Shown here: piece after piece, positions 11,724-23,205 of the stretch
Layout: each line of letters starts with the position of its first letter
How positions within the stretch are numbered: position 1 is the first letter of the stretch
Assembly (NCBI GenBank): GCA_016802295.1
Contig: JAESIW010000137.1
Span: 2,347,318-2,411,317 of the forward strand
From: Brachionus rotundiformis
Lineage: Eukaryota > Rotifera > Eurotatoria > Ploima > Brachionidae
DNA length: 64,000 bases
Direction of reading: 5' to 3'
Notes under the pieces: generated by a model
What the model was told of the DNA's origin: nothing
Seen by the model: the letters and a program-made list of their open reading frames with translations, nothing else
Databases searched by the model: none
Translations under genes and position numbers: made by a program

Positions 11724-13805
11724 TCAATTTATTCTGAGATTTGGTGTCAGAATATAAATAGTGGACTTTTCCATTTGCATGGTATCTGAAAGCAGTACTA
11801 TTTTGGAATTTGTCAAAAAGCTCATCCAATAAAATTTTCCACCTCCAAAATTAAGATTCAACCGGTTAAGCTCATTAAATTTAGTGTCTATGGTAAATAA
11901 AGCTTTTCCATCTGTGGAATACAGAAAGCCTTCCGAGTCCAGAGTCAAGCATCGAAAGTTTGTTTTTTCCCTACTGTTAGATCTACTAGATCGGATTGGC
12001 AGCAAAGTCTTAAGATCATAAACATTCAGTGTAGCAAAATCATTGAACAGACAAATAAGTTCAACTGAAGAGCTGACCATTTGCCGAATGTCATGATGCT
12101 CTAGAGTCAAACCGGCATTTATGTAACATTTAATTAAATCAGTGCCTGTTTGGCTCTTGAGATCAACTTGAAGGCTTATTATTCTCTTAGAAGTTCTATC
12201 ATAGAAAATAAGTCGACGTTTTCGACTTGTTTTCATTGTTTCCCTAAAGATCGTCTCGTCTTCTACCAAATTAAGACAGGTCGGAAATATGCCTTCCTGT
12301 TGGTCATTTAGTTCGTTTAGGTCCAAATAACCATCTAAAAAAATATCATCCAAATAGTGACTAGCTTCGCCAATATTGAACCTCACTATACCAAATTTTT
12401 TTGTTGAAAGATATAGATGGTTATTGTCCTCATCTACACAAAAATCATAAGTTCCAAAATTTAGATTAGAACGTGTTGTGGCATATTTATTTGGTAAAAA
12501 GGAATCAATTTCTTTAACCAACTGACCAAATTGATTATACAGCAAAAGTTTTGACTCGTCCGAATTGTGACTTTTAAAGACTAGGATTACTATTAAATTT
12601 TGGTTGTATTTTAGGCTCTTCATACTCATGGGTTTATACCAATCATTTAAATTTGAATCTATGTAATGTATCTTATACTTTATAGGATCAATTGAGAGAC
12701 TAGGTATAACTTGTTTTTTAAAGTATTCCGAATAATCGCAGTCCATTCTGCATTTAAGGTACTTTTCATTTACCAACTGCTTGGCAGTGGGCCTCTCACT
12801 CGGCTCTATTATCAAACATGATTTGATCAAATTTTTCAAATCATCTGAATAGATTACACTAGTTGCCAAATTTATTCGGACTTTCTCGATGCATACATCT
12901 GTTATCTTGAATTTGATAATGTCTTTGACAGCAAAAGCCTTTTTCAAATATGCCATTTCGTAAACTATGCACCCGAAGCTAAATATATCACTTTTATAAA
13001 TATATTTTTCGCATATTTTTATTCTCTTATTAATTGTCTCTAAACTAGCATAGGTTAAATGAGAGTCAATAAGCATTCTAAGCTCGGGTGCCATATAGTA
13101 TGGTGTACCCACTTGAGATATATTAACAAGCTTATAGACTATTTTCTCCTCTTTTCTATCATTTTTTTTGGGAAAGTAATCCCCTTCTGAATCGCTAGAG
13201 TCGCTCAAGTATTTAATAACTTGATTTTCTGTAATCGGAGACTCAACAACCAGCTTGGCAAAACCAAAATCACCTATTTTGCATGTTCCTTTCTTGCCAT
13301 GTATGTATATATTTTCCGGCTTGAGATCACGGTGAATAATTCCACAGTCGTGCAAATACGCAACACCAGCTAAAATTTGCATGCTCCAATACCAAATTAA
13401 ATTCTCATCCATTACTTTGACATTTTTTTTGTAAAATGATATTCTTTCGCGTAAAGTACCACCATCACAGTATTCCATTATCCAATAGACATGATCATTG
13501 TGAATGTAAGAATCAAAATATTTAACTAAATTATCATGGTTAATATTAAGCTGGTTCAACTTAAAACCTTCTTCAAGAGCATAGGACCGGTTGATGATAC
13601 TTATTTTGAGAATGTATTGGTTAAGGTTTATTTCTTTGAGGGCGTATAATTTTTTCTTTGTATTGGATTGGACTAGATAAACTTTGCCAAAGGTTCCTTG
13701 ACCGATTGAGTGCCGGTTAACTTTGATGTAATCTTCGCTCCAGTCTTTTGTTTTATGCATTTGGCCGCTATAAAGCAATTTTGGCATAAATTGCGAATTT
13801 GGCAA
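11724..13805 (-). CDS. NEK-like Ser/Thr protein kinase with a propeller-like C-terminal half
   Basis: Intronless gene of 693 residues. The N-terminal half is a complete protein kinase domain (about 28-330). The glycine loop GQGTFG is at 35-40, the ATP-binding Lys is K57 (YALKEI), the catalytic loop HRDLKPEN starts at 158, DFG is at 179-181 and APE (GTPYYMAPE) at 239-241. All key residues are present, so it should be active. GTPYYMAPE and the general layout fit the NEK group best. A polar insert of about 45 residues rich in Ser/Asp/Lys sits between DFG and APE. The C-terminal 340 residues show repeated short hydrophobic strands with Asp-Asn turns (DFCVDEDNNHLYLSTKKFG), suggesting an NHL/WD-like beta-propeller; I found no diagnostic motif. 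It lies antisense inside the presumed intron that separates two alternative last exons of the flanking membrane-protein gene. Confidence 0.85.
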   Translation of the reverse strand: MPNSQFMPKLLYSGQMHKTKDWSEDYIKVNRHSIGQGTFGKVYLVQSNTKKKLYALKEINLNQYILKISIINRSYALEEGFKLNQLNINHDNLVKYFDSYIHNDHVYWIMEYCDGGTLRERISFYKKNVKVMDENLIWYWSMQILAGVAYLHDCGIIHRDLKPENIYIHGKKGTCKIGDFGFAKLVVESPITENQVIKYLSDSSDSEGDYFPKKNDRKEEKIVYKLVNISQVGTPYYMAPELRMLIDSHLTYASLETINKRIKICEKYIYKSDIFSFGCIVYEMAYLKKAFAVKDIIKFKITDVCIEKVRINLATSVIYSDDLKNLIKSCLIIEPSERPTAKQLVNEKYLKCRMDCDYSEYFKKQVIPSLSIDPIKYKIHYIDSNLNDWYKPMSMKSLKYNQNLIVILVFKSHNSDESKLLLYNQFGQLVKEIDSFLPNKYATTRSNLNFGTYDFCVDEDNNHLYLSTKKFGIVRFNIGEASHYLDDIFLDGYLDLNELNDQQEGIFPTCLNLVEDETIFRETMKTSRKRRLIFYDRTSKRIISLQVDLKSQTGTDLIKCYINAGLTLEHHDIRQMVSSSVELICLFNDFATLNVYDLKTLLPIRSSRSNSREKTNFRCLTLDSEGFLYSTDGKALFTIDTKFNELNRLNLNFGGGKFYWMSFLTNSKIVLLSDTMQMEKSTIYILTPNLRIN

Positions 13806-14151
13806 AACTGGGTTTTTTAATCTAACTTTTATAAAAATGATGTTTACTCTTTTTTTTTTTAATTTTTGTTATGATTGTGGAGAGCATACTTTTCATACTA
13901 CGAAATAAATGGGTCACTCTAATATATTATTAAAAGTTTTTCAATAATTAACAAACTAAGTACCAACACATGAATTAAATAATTATCGGTCTTAGGAATT
14001 TATGCTAAAATAAAATAAAATATATATTTATTCGAAATTTGCTCTCTTTTTTTTTAAATTTTGAAATTAAGAAAAATATTTCTAGATGAATTTTTATTAA
14101 TAAGCTTTTTTTCGAATATTTAATTGAAAAAATTAAATATTTTTCCCAAAG
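13806..14151. other. Spacer upstream of kinase start
   Basis: 346 nt, AT-rich. It holds the kinase promoter on one strand and, on the other, the acceptor region (TTTCCCAAAG, AG at 14150-14151) of the distal last exon. No other feature seen. Confidence 0.45.
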
Positions 14152-14536
14152 ATCCAAAAAAGAGAAAGAAAAATTAATAAATGAAGCAAGAGAACTAAAA
14201 CCTTTGATCCAAAAGCCAAAAAATCCCAGTGTTCACAGCGATGGTTCAGATAGTAGGTTGAACAAGGCAAATGTATTAAGCAGACATGATTCATTTGATC
14301 AAAAGTTGGACGTGAAAACTGGCGGTAAGCGCAGAAAGAATAGACACATGGTAGCTGGAAGTGTCGGATCTGGTATTGGCTCGCCGAGAAATATGGCAGA
14401 AAATTTGGACGACAGTCAAAACAAAAGCTATTCAGTAAATACAAATGGTGAGGTGCAAATTCCAATTACTTACGATCAACGAGCCTACGCAGATTCGCGG
14501 GTAGCTTACCGATTGGCTTCTAATGAAAATAATTAA
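14152..14536 (+). CDS. Candidate distal alternative last exon of the membrane-protein gene
   Basis: The frame is open from 14152 to the stop at 14534-14536 and has no in-frame ATG near its start, so it needs an upstream exon. It begins with one base followed by a Ser codon (a TCC AAA), in the same phase as the proximal last exon (a TCA AAG). Joining it to the exon ending at 9222 gives Lys-Thr-Ser-Lys-Lys and a basic juxtamembrane stretch, followed by about 125 polar residues (SVHSDGSDSRLNKANV; GGKRRKNRHM; the end is YRLASNENN). The tails of the two forms are unrelated beyond the basic start. No other plus-strand donor of that phase was found upstream. It could instead belong to an unseen gene. 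Confidence 0.5.
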
Positions 14537-15486
14537 AACTAATTTGCGTATTTAATTGTTTGGGACACAAAATAAATAGTTTTAGTTTTAATATATATTC
14601 TTGGTAAATTTTGATTAATTTTTATTTCTAGAATAAAATTTATAAAATATTTTATTTAAATTTTTTCTTCCTAAAAAAATTCCTAAACATAGCTATGAGA
14701 TCACTGTGTCATGTTTTCCGCAAACTAAAAATAAAAAATTTTGTTTAAAGACACTAAAATAGATCGTTGAATAAACCTGTTACATAACTTCTGAATAAAA
14801 AAATTTCGTTTATAAATAATAAATTTGAAAAAGTTGTATTATAATTGTCAGGTGCGGCCTAATAAATTCTAATTATTTTACTCATATTGTATTCTAGTAT
14901 TTTTTAAATACAATCTTGAAGAATAAAACTATAAGCATGCAAAAATATAACTATTCGTCAAAAAGATAAAATAGAAATAAGAAAAAAAATTAAATACCTG
15001 ACCTGAAATTTTTTTAAACCTATTTATAAGAATAATAATTTTTAAAAATGTAATTCATTAAACGAAAAGTTCCAATTTTAGGAATAGAATAAAACAAGGT
15101 ACTAAATATAAATATAAAAAATATTTTTTTATTTCATTCTAGAGAAAATGAATCATTTTATTTTATTTTCAAGTCAATGCTAATGTAACTTAACTAAGTT
15201 CTATTTATTAAATTTTTTCTTTTTCTTTTAAATTTACCTTCATTAAAACTTTTCTGTTGACATTTTTTTTTATTGGAGAAATTAATCTTATAACAAGAGA
15301 TGAAAATATTTATATAAATACACTTAATTATCAGATAAAAAATCTATTTATCTCTAATTAAATTAATTATGACCAGTCTTTTATAACTGATGAAAACTAT
15401 ATATACTTTTAATATTTTAATAGGTATAAAATAAAAATTTATTTTTATTAAAAAGAGTTTAGGCTCAAGATAAGCAATTTGAAAAT
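14537..15486. other. Convergent spacer
   Basis: 0.95 kb of AT-rich DNA between convergent gene ends. No coding region, RNA gene or repeat recognised. Confidence 0.55.
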
Positions 15487-16890
15487 CTAAGATTTAAAAT
15501 TTTTAATCAAATTTTGAAGAGTTTTTTTAATTAATGTTTTATTATTACTAATAATGATTTCAATAATTTCGATATAATTTTTATTAAAGCCAGCCAAGTC
15601 ATATTTTTGAGCTATCTTGTTGTTGCTTGATTGACTCAGCTGAGAACAGGATCTAAAACATTGGTTTTCCTCTATCTGATTTGGAATTATTACATCAGCT
15701 AGTTTAGTTTTTAATTTGTTGATTAAGTTTAACAAAAATTTACTAAACACCGTACTCTTACACAAATCAATTGAGTCATTTTTCATTTTATTGAGAATAA
15801 GCTCAACATTTTGGGTGCTTAGATTTGAAATTTTTTCAATTAAAACAGATAAAACACTATAGATAATTTCAGTCCATTTAATTGAAATAAATTCACTTAA
15901 TAAAATAGATAACAATTCATCGCAACCTGGTTCATTTAAATTATCTTTGATCAATTTTATGAAAAATTCTACAAATATTTTATTAGAAATTTTCGAATTG
16001 GCCTCAATAACAAATGGCACAAGACATGAAACGATGAATTGTCGCTGAAACTCGTTGCATAAACTGGCACTTAAATTCAATATCCTACGAGATAGGACTC
16101 TACTTATTTTTTCATTGCTCAAATCTGTTTCTATGCTAATGGTTAAGAATTTAAAAAATATCAATTTAAGGAACATACAAGAAGCACTAAAAGACAAATA
16201 TGTCCCTGATGAGTTCAGCTTGATCAAATTTTCTAAAAAAAGACAAATATGATTTTCACCAATTGATAAATTGATTGATTCCAAATCAGAAGTGGCGAGT
16301 AATTCAGATTTAAAATTTTCAATATTCAAAAAATTAAGACAAAACATTTTCATTGACTTGGGATCAAAATTGGAGGCTATGTCATGTGTAATTTGCTGAA
16401 TTTCAGCCTCAATCTCTTCATCCAAAGCTTTCTTGATTGATATTATCTTAGAAGCTATTTGACTGATCGTAATAGGAGCATCTGTGACTGGCTCGACAGC
16501 TTCGACAACTTTACCAATATCTGAATTACTTATTTCATTTTGATCGTCCTTTTTGCTTGAATTTTCACATAATTTAGATTCTGGTTCCTTTACCTCACTT
16601 AGGGAATTATCAGATATATCTATCTCATTAAATAGAGTTTTATTTTTTACATTGAGATAGCTATCAAGCTTGGAATTTTTTATGACATAATTATTGCACT
16701 TGGTCACTATGGGATCAATTTTTTCTGATTTATTTTGCCAATTTGATTGTAAAATTAAATTTAAACGAAACGCGTAGTTATCTAAATCGGTAAATTTTTG
16801 ACAATCATTTGACAAAATGTTGTCGCTTAAAATTTCATTCCATACTTTTGCTAAGACTAGATTTTTAATAGCTTTATCATTAATATCCAT
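15487..16890 (-). CDS. FANCE: Fanconi anaemia core-complex protein E (FANCE)
   Basis: Intronless gene of 467 residues (human 536). FANCE bridges the FA core complex to FANCD2 during interstrand-crosslink repair. The call rests on the helical-repeat C-terminal half. About residues 270-400 align by eye with human FANCE in register: ASLCNEFQRQFIVSCLVPF against the human LCSRFTYPVCRALLAPVL, then KWTEIIYSVLSVLIEKISNL against [20 protein letters not shown], then KSTVFSKFLLNLINKLK against KSMAYAKLLLTVMTKYQ. The final helix NNKTLIKKTLQNLIKNF matches NTTFLRKSLQAALRHL. The N-terminal 180 residues are low-complexity and acidic, as is usual for FANCE. An acceptor-like AG sits about 24 nt before the ATG on the coding strand. 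Confidence 0.8.
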   Translation of the reverse strand: MDINDKAIKNLVLAKVWNEILSDNILSNDCQKFTDLDNYAFRLNLILQSNWQNKSEKIDPIVTKCNNYVIKNSKLDSYLNVKNKTLFNEIDISDNSLSEVKEPESKLCENSSKKDDQNEISNSDIGKVVEAVEPVTDAPITISQIASKIISIKKALDEEIEAEIQQITHDIASNFDPKSMKMFCLNFLNIENFKSELLATSDLESINLSIGENHICLFLENLIKLNSSGTYLSFSASCMFLKLIFFKFLTISIETDLSNEKISRVLSRRILNLSASLCNEFQRQFIVSCLVPFVIEANSKISNKIFVEFFIKLIKDNLNEPGCDELLSILLSEFISIKWTEIIYSVLSVLIEKISNLSTQNVELILNKMKNDSIDLCKSTVFSKFLLNLINKLKTKLADVIIPNQIEENQCFRSCSQLSQSSNNKIAQKYDLAGFNKNYIEIIEIIISNNKTLIKKTLQNLIKNFKS

Positions 16891-17213
16891 TATTCGAATT
16901 TTTTCAAATATTTTCTAATTTCAAGACATATATAAAACAAAATAAAATTGTCTAGATTTTTTTTGACTTATAGATTTAAATTTTAGCATAATTATTAAAA
17001 ATCAAGTTTAAAGTTTAATTTTTATTAAATACAAAAAAATATATAAATTATATTTGTTTCTTCAAACAATTGGGTCCAAATCCTTATTTAAGAATTAAAA
17101 AATAATACAAAAATATATTAAAATATCTATTAAATAACTTACATGAATTTCAAGTCTTGAATAAAAAGATGACAAATATCGATTGTTCATTTCTAAGGTT
17201 GAATTTTTACAAT

Positions 17214-20200
17214 TCAAATTCTATGAAAAATTTTAAGAGAGAAGTTTAAAATTATTGATAGTAATACTTTAATTATATCATAATTTTTTATCTTTGGTAG
17301 ATTGGACTTTTTTAATTCTTTCATATTTTTGAAATACTTAAGGGAATCGAGATAATTAAATTTTGAACCACTATAACCCCAACTTGACTTTTCTTTATTC
17401 TCATTCTCATTTTCATTCGCCTAAAACAAGAACTTAAAGTAAAAATCTAAAAGTACTAGTTTAATTTTATTGAAATTTGGTACAGGATAATCGAATAAAA
17501 GGCTAAAAAATCTAATAAATTAAAATTTAAAATTTTAAAAAATAATTATAAACGTAATATGGTGCAACATTCAGTGTTGGTTAATTAAGAAATTAACAGA
17601 AATTAAATCTAATGTAATAGACCTTAATACATTCTGAACATATTTTGTACACAATCAGCATACTTTCTTTGATAGTAAATGAACAAACACTGAATGTTGT
17701 ATCATGTTACATTTTCAGAAAAATTTTCTAAATTGTAGAAACAAAGATTTTTTAAACTTTTGTCTTGCTATTTTTGTACCAAATATCACCAAACTCTAGT
17801 TTTACTTTTGATGAAATATTCTCAGAGACAAGTTGTGGTTCTTGCTCTTGGTAAGAAACAAATGATTTTTCATCCAATAAATTCCATCTTTTTTCTTGTC
17901 CAAATGAGCCAATATAATCTCCAGACATAGTCCAAACTCTGCAGCACCAGTCATTTGAAGCTGTTATTAAAAGATCAGAATTGAAATCATAGTTTGATTT
18001 TGGAATATATTTTATTGATAGAATAGCTAAATCGTGACACAACCAAGTTTTTAGAGGTTTTATTTTAGAGTCAAAAATTTTGTTTTCTATATCCCAAAGA
18101 GTTAAAAAACCTTTTGTGTCGCCAGTTATGAGTATGGACTCGTTAGTGTTTGTTTCCAGAGATAAAACAAGCTCATCTCTTTTGCTACATGCGTAGAAAC
18201 GTGCTTTTCAAAACACTTAAAAATTACTTTTTAAAAAAAGTCTTTAAACTATTACTTATTAATCGATCTTCTTTTTTGAATGAAAGTCTCCAAAAACTCA
18301 AATATCCATTCTCACTTGATATTAGAATTTTTGAATTTAAATCCGCTTTTTTCTTAAGAAATAAAAGCTTATAAACTGCTTGATTTCTTGAAATTTAAAA
18401 AGTCAAATTAAAATATTTTTAATTATTTACTAGATTTTACTCATAGATATTTTCTTTTCGATCTCGTAAGACGAGGAATAAACGTTTAGTGTCAATGCTC
18501 CATATTTTTATGGTCCCTTCTGATCCACCTGTTGCAAGCAGATTGTTGGAAAAATCAGAGCACAATATTTCATCTTCATGTTGATCGATTCCGCCATATA
18601 GAAGTTTATGAGGCGTTGGCTCAAGACTCTTAAATGGAAAAAAAATTTACTTTCTTAAAATGTTTTTAATTAGAAAAAGTCTACTTCAAATTTTAAATCA
18701 GTAAAAGAAATTATTTTTTTATTGGTGCCTACTACAATCATTAGCCTTTTTCGATCAACTAAAGTCAAGCCAGTTATTTCAAAATCATCATTGGTTTCAA
18801 AAGATTGGATCAATTTTCCATTAGCAACATTCCATGCCTATAAAACATAATTTAAATCCGTTGATGATAGAAAAAATCTAAAACCTTTATTTTTCCATTT
18901 ATTGCACCGGTAAAAAGAATTCTTTCCGTATTATTCAGAACACATTGGTTTATCTCTTCTTTATCGTGAGCATTTGGTATGGTAAACAATTTACGACCAT
19001 TCAAAAGATTCCAAAAAGTAATGGTCGAGTTCTGAGCACAGGTTATTATAATTTTAAAGATAGATGAATATGTAATACAGTTGATGGGTGAATTACACGA
19101 GAGTGGCACAGAACTGGACATTTTAATATTTTCACCAATAACTAATTGAGCAATATAATCTTTGCACGAAACTATCAAATAGTCTTTGATAAATTAAAAT
19201 TTTAAAAATTAATAAATATTATTTATTTATATTTTATACTTTCAGAATCATGTGTAAATAATGACATAGTGAACGGGGCATACTCAAGAGGAATTAAGTT
19301 TATTATTGGAAATTGAATTTCCACTCTTTGAACTAAATGATCGTCTTTTAAGTCCCATACTTCGATTATCTTAGTTAATTTTATTAAAATAAAAAGATGT
19401 TTAATTGTGAATAATAAAAGTTTATTTATTTTAGATTATGCTTTACCGAGTTCGATGTTAGAGAGTAAAGATATCCGATTGGGTAGTGAATTTTTAGACT
19501 GATTATTTTACGGTCAGATACTTGGAGCTTTGATATTGGTTTTTGTGATGAATAGATGTCCCATATATAAATTGGAGACCGATTACTCGCCGTAGCCAAA
19601 ATATGCATTGGCATATTAATATCAAAGCAACTACATACCTGTGCAAAAACACAAGATTATCAAGAATAAATTCTTAAAATTTTAAATGAAAAAATACATC
19701 ATAAAGACTAAAGTTGTATTCTTTTTTTTTAGATTCTGGATCAAGAATTATTAATGATTTGTTATAGCTTGCAGTTGAAATTGCCAAAGTTCGGTTAAAT
19801 GGAATAAATTTAACACTTTCTATTAAATTTCCTTCTGATGCCACAATGGTGGAAAACTCGATGAATTGTTCATGATTTATAAACTAAATTCAAATTATAA
19901 TGCTTTTATTTTATCTTCAAAAAAATAATTTACTCTTCCGTTTCGGTCGATTTGCCATCTTAATTCGGGAACAAGGTTCTTGTCCATATTTTTCACCTTT
20001 GTTTTATCATAAAAGCCAATATTTGTTTTATGAAAGGTTAAAATGTTTATTTTTCCGGAATCATTTCCAATATAAAGATAACTTTTGGCATTTTCTTTCT
20101 AAAATTTAGCATAATAAATAAGCAAACAAAAGAGAAAATTTTACATCGTGGTAATATTCAAGGCATGATGGCTCAGATGGAAGGCTATAAATACTAAACT

Positions 20201-21328
20201 CTTCGACTAAATTTTCTGATGAAAACATAAAAAACCTCAAATCTCGCTTGGTTGTTGCCAAACATATTTTGTTTGATTCAGGAAATAGAACAACATCTTT
20301 AATCCACATAGTATTTTTTGTCTTTTTGCCCATCATTTGGTTGAAAAAAATATTTGTATGAGGACTAATTTGGAATGATTTAATTAAGGTTAAATTTTTG
20401 CTCCAAATACCACCAGCACCTCTCTTAAAAATTAAATAAAATTTCTTAATCAAATTTAAAAATTAAATACTCTTGAAATGTTGATAAAACGTAATGGATT
20501 TTCGATTTTCAAAATTTTAATGGTCACTTCTCGCTAAATAAAAAAAAATTAATTTTTTAAATCATTTAATAATAAAAATAAACTTTATTGTGTTCACAAT
20601 GCTTGATCTTTGGTCTGATGTTAAGCAGTTTAGTTTTTAACAGCTCTGAATATTCATTTTCTTGTAGACGAATTGTAAAGTAATTAGAAACGTCAGACCA
20701 ATTCACATACCCAATATTATCATGATCAATCTAAATTTTTGTTTAAATTAAATTCGAATTAGAAAATAAATTCAACCCTCTGGAAGAGATTTTCCAATTC
20801 GTATTCAAATTCATCATAAAGTGGCAATGTTTGCAGAACTTCTAAAAATTCTGCTTCATTTAAACTTTCTAAAAAAATTGAAAAAATTTTTTTGTAATCA
20901 TTTTAAATTTATGAAAAAATCTTACCTGCTTGTTTTTTTTTCTTGGAATCAAATAGATAATCTTGAATACAAATCTTAGTTGATTTCGATTTTATGTATT
21001 CAAAAAAATTCTTTTTTAACTCTCTCAAGTGTTCTACTTTTAAATTTTCTTCAAACTCCAAATAATTGTTAGCTCTTAAATTAAATAAATTAGGCTTTAA
21101 AAAAATTATTCAATATTACCTAATTTTTTTCTTGGTATTATCATTCATTTTAATTGCGATGTTTTGGATTAATCTCCCGTTTTCTTCTTGAAAATCTAAT
21201 GCCTCCTTCCTTAGCAACAAATTATTCATCCAATTTTTCCTTTTTGAGTAATATAGGTCAGCAATGGTCTTGGCGCCATTGGACTTTTGCACCTGATCCG
21301 TACACATATCATATTCATTAGAAATCAT
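17214..21328 (-). CDS. EF-hand/WD40 repeat protein, WDR49/WDR64/WDY family
   Basis: Multi-exon gene. Exons read in transcription order: 21120-21328, 20927-21074, 20777-20868, 20584-20730, 20471-20533, 20145-20423, 19934-20098, 19698-19883, 19447-19638, 19240-19369, 18885-19183, 18685-18837, 18441-18628, 18228-18386, 17752-18178, 17214-17420. Introns are about 40-60 nt except the last, which holds a MITE. The product starts with EF-hand-like helices and a loop (DHDNIGYVNWSDV), then REVTIKILKIENPLRFI and two WD40 propellers (MWIKDVVLFPESNKI, CFDINMPMHILATAS, FLTLWDI, RVWTMSGDYIGSFGQ). These are hallmarks of WDR49/WDR64 and fly WDY, proteins linked to cilia and flagella. The last exon (SWGYSGSKFNYL) is probable but its 3' end is uncertain. 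Exons 2 and 3 do not join in frame by normal splice sites; from exon 3 on, all phases agree. The ATG follows an AG by one base. Confidence 0.82.
17554..17710. repeat. MITE-like element with terminal inverted repeats
   Basis: A 157-bp element bounded by imperfect inverted repeats of about 29 bp (4 mismatches). The left end begins GTAATATGGTGCAACATTCA and the right end, read on the other strand, begins GTAACATGATACAACATTCA. There is no coding capacity. It sits in the last intron of the WDR49-like gene. The target duplication is not clear; the flanks are A/T-only. Confidence 0.75.
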
Positions 21329-22649
21329 TCTAAAATAAAATTAAACGGTCAGAGTTTTTCTATCGCCCAGCTTACTTGACAGACGAATTTTTGAAATTAA
21401 AAGTAAAATTAGAGTTTTTCGTCTAACTGAGATAATCTTGATATAGAAACTTGTTTTAATATTTTGAAATAATATGTCAGTGGTATTTATTTAATTAGTT
21501 CAGTTTATTTTAAGACTCAAACATTATTCTAAGAGCAAGTTTCTTATTTCTTTCAATTTTGATTTTAAATTGTAAATTTTATTATATAGCATGTTAAACA
21601 AGAAGATAATTTCCTTGGAAACATAACATTTTTTTACTTAAGGAGTAATTTTTATAACAAATAGCCATTATCTAATCTTTTTAATTATTGCAAAAATTTC
21701 AAAACTTTAATTTAATGTTGACCAAATTAAGCCGATATAACTGGAATGATAAATTAATAATCGATTTTCTTTTCGTCTTTAAATTAATTCAATCGTATTT
21801 AACAATTTTTTTGACCATTTAAAAAATTGTTTTTCATAATCGGTTAATAATTCAACAAAAGTATAATTAATTTATTAATTAGTTTAAATTACCGATAAGA
21901 ATCGACTAAATAAATTTTTCATCTTAGTCGATAATGCAAATTTTGACATATATTAAATGTAACTAGATCCATTTAGAACTTGATTTAACAAATTATATTT
22001 TATTGTTGATTAGCTTTTGAAAAGATAATTTTTGCTAAATTTTAACTAAAACAAATTTTTGAATAATTTGAATTAATTTAATTTGCCCTCATTTAGAATT
22101 GGTCTAAAACAGAAAAATAATATTCTATAGGGTTTAAGCTTTATAAATATAAATTTAAAATATCGAAAAAAAATGGATAAGATAGTGAATACATAAATCT
22201 TAAACTTAGGTTAAAGCAAAAATTTTTATATTAAAATATGTTTTGAATTTAAAACTCGGATGGAATAGATTTGAAGCCTTTTGCCATTTTTATTTTGTTT
22301 GATTGTATTAGAATATTTTTCATGTTAAAAGATTTGTAAATATGGTTAGGAAGAGTTAAGGTTTGAAAAAATTTAATTTCAAAAAAGTATATTATCATAA
22401 AATTGAACATCTTGAACAAAGTGATTATAAAGATTTTTAAAATTCGGTAACATTCAAAAACCAATTAGATTTTAAAAAATATTTTTTGATTACTAGAAAT
22501 CCTAACTCAAGTTAAAATTCTCAGGAAATAATACCAATTATTATCTTTAAAAGGAAATTTATCATAGAATAATTGAAATATTAGTTGTTATAAGACTTGA
22601 TGAATTTGAGTAATAAAAAAGAATTAATTATTTTCATATCATCATTCTC
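21329..22649. other. Upstream region of the WDR49-like gene
   Basis: 1.3 kb of AT-rich DNA between the WDR49-like start and the 3' end of the LINE. No supported gene. A 71-codon open frame at 22249-22464 (-) has AT-driven composition and no recognisable motif. Confidence 0.5.
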
Positions 22650-23205
22650 TTTTTGCAACCGGGCTTAAGATCGGCTTTGTTATGGCAGAGTTATGACGAC
22701 ATTTTTCCCTAAAAAGCCGATGGGACGTTCATCATAAACAGCGCCAGCCGAGCTCTCAATGACTGTGAACTAGGGAACTTTTTAGACTAGCTTAGAATTT
22801 TCGCTCCTTTCGGATTCTAAACTGGCAGATGGTCGAAGCCAGCAGCGCCCTCATTGGACAAGACTTGAACAAAGACCCGTAGGCCAATGTACCCGACAAA
22901 CAGCTTTTCTGAAAACTACATGAAATACCAGATGCAAATACGATGCATTAAAAATTTATAATTTTAATAAATGAAATGACATTTTTTCTGACTGACTGAT
23001 TATATAGTTTGTGATGGTTTAGGTTGATTAGCATAACAGGATTACGCGTACCACCTATCGTCCTGTCACCGGATTGCTTTAAGGCTCGGCCTTTTTCAAC
23101 CCATTTTTCTTTGTTTATTTGTTGTTTATTGTCAATTTTCTTTGTTTAGCTAATATGTTGCCACTTTTGAGTTGTAGACTGTTGAAATTCTAGTTGTTAA
23201 TTGGA

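Noticed and set aside
14133..14465. 110-codon open frame antisense to the distal last exon
   Set aside because: Cys/Tyr/His/Leu-rich shadow of the plus-strand coding exon, which has the better composition and splice context.
22249..22464. 71-codon open frame on the minus strand
   Set aside because: Phe/Ile/Lys-rich composition expected from AT-rich DNA, no motif, no splice context; not reported as a gene.
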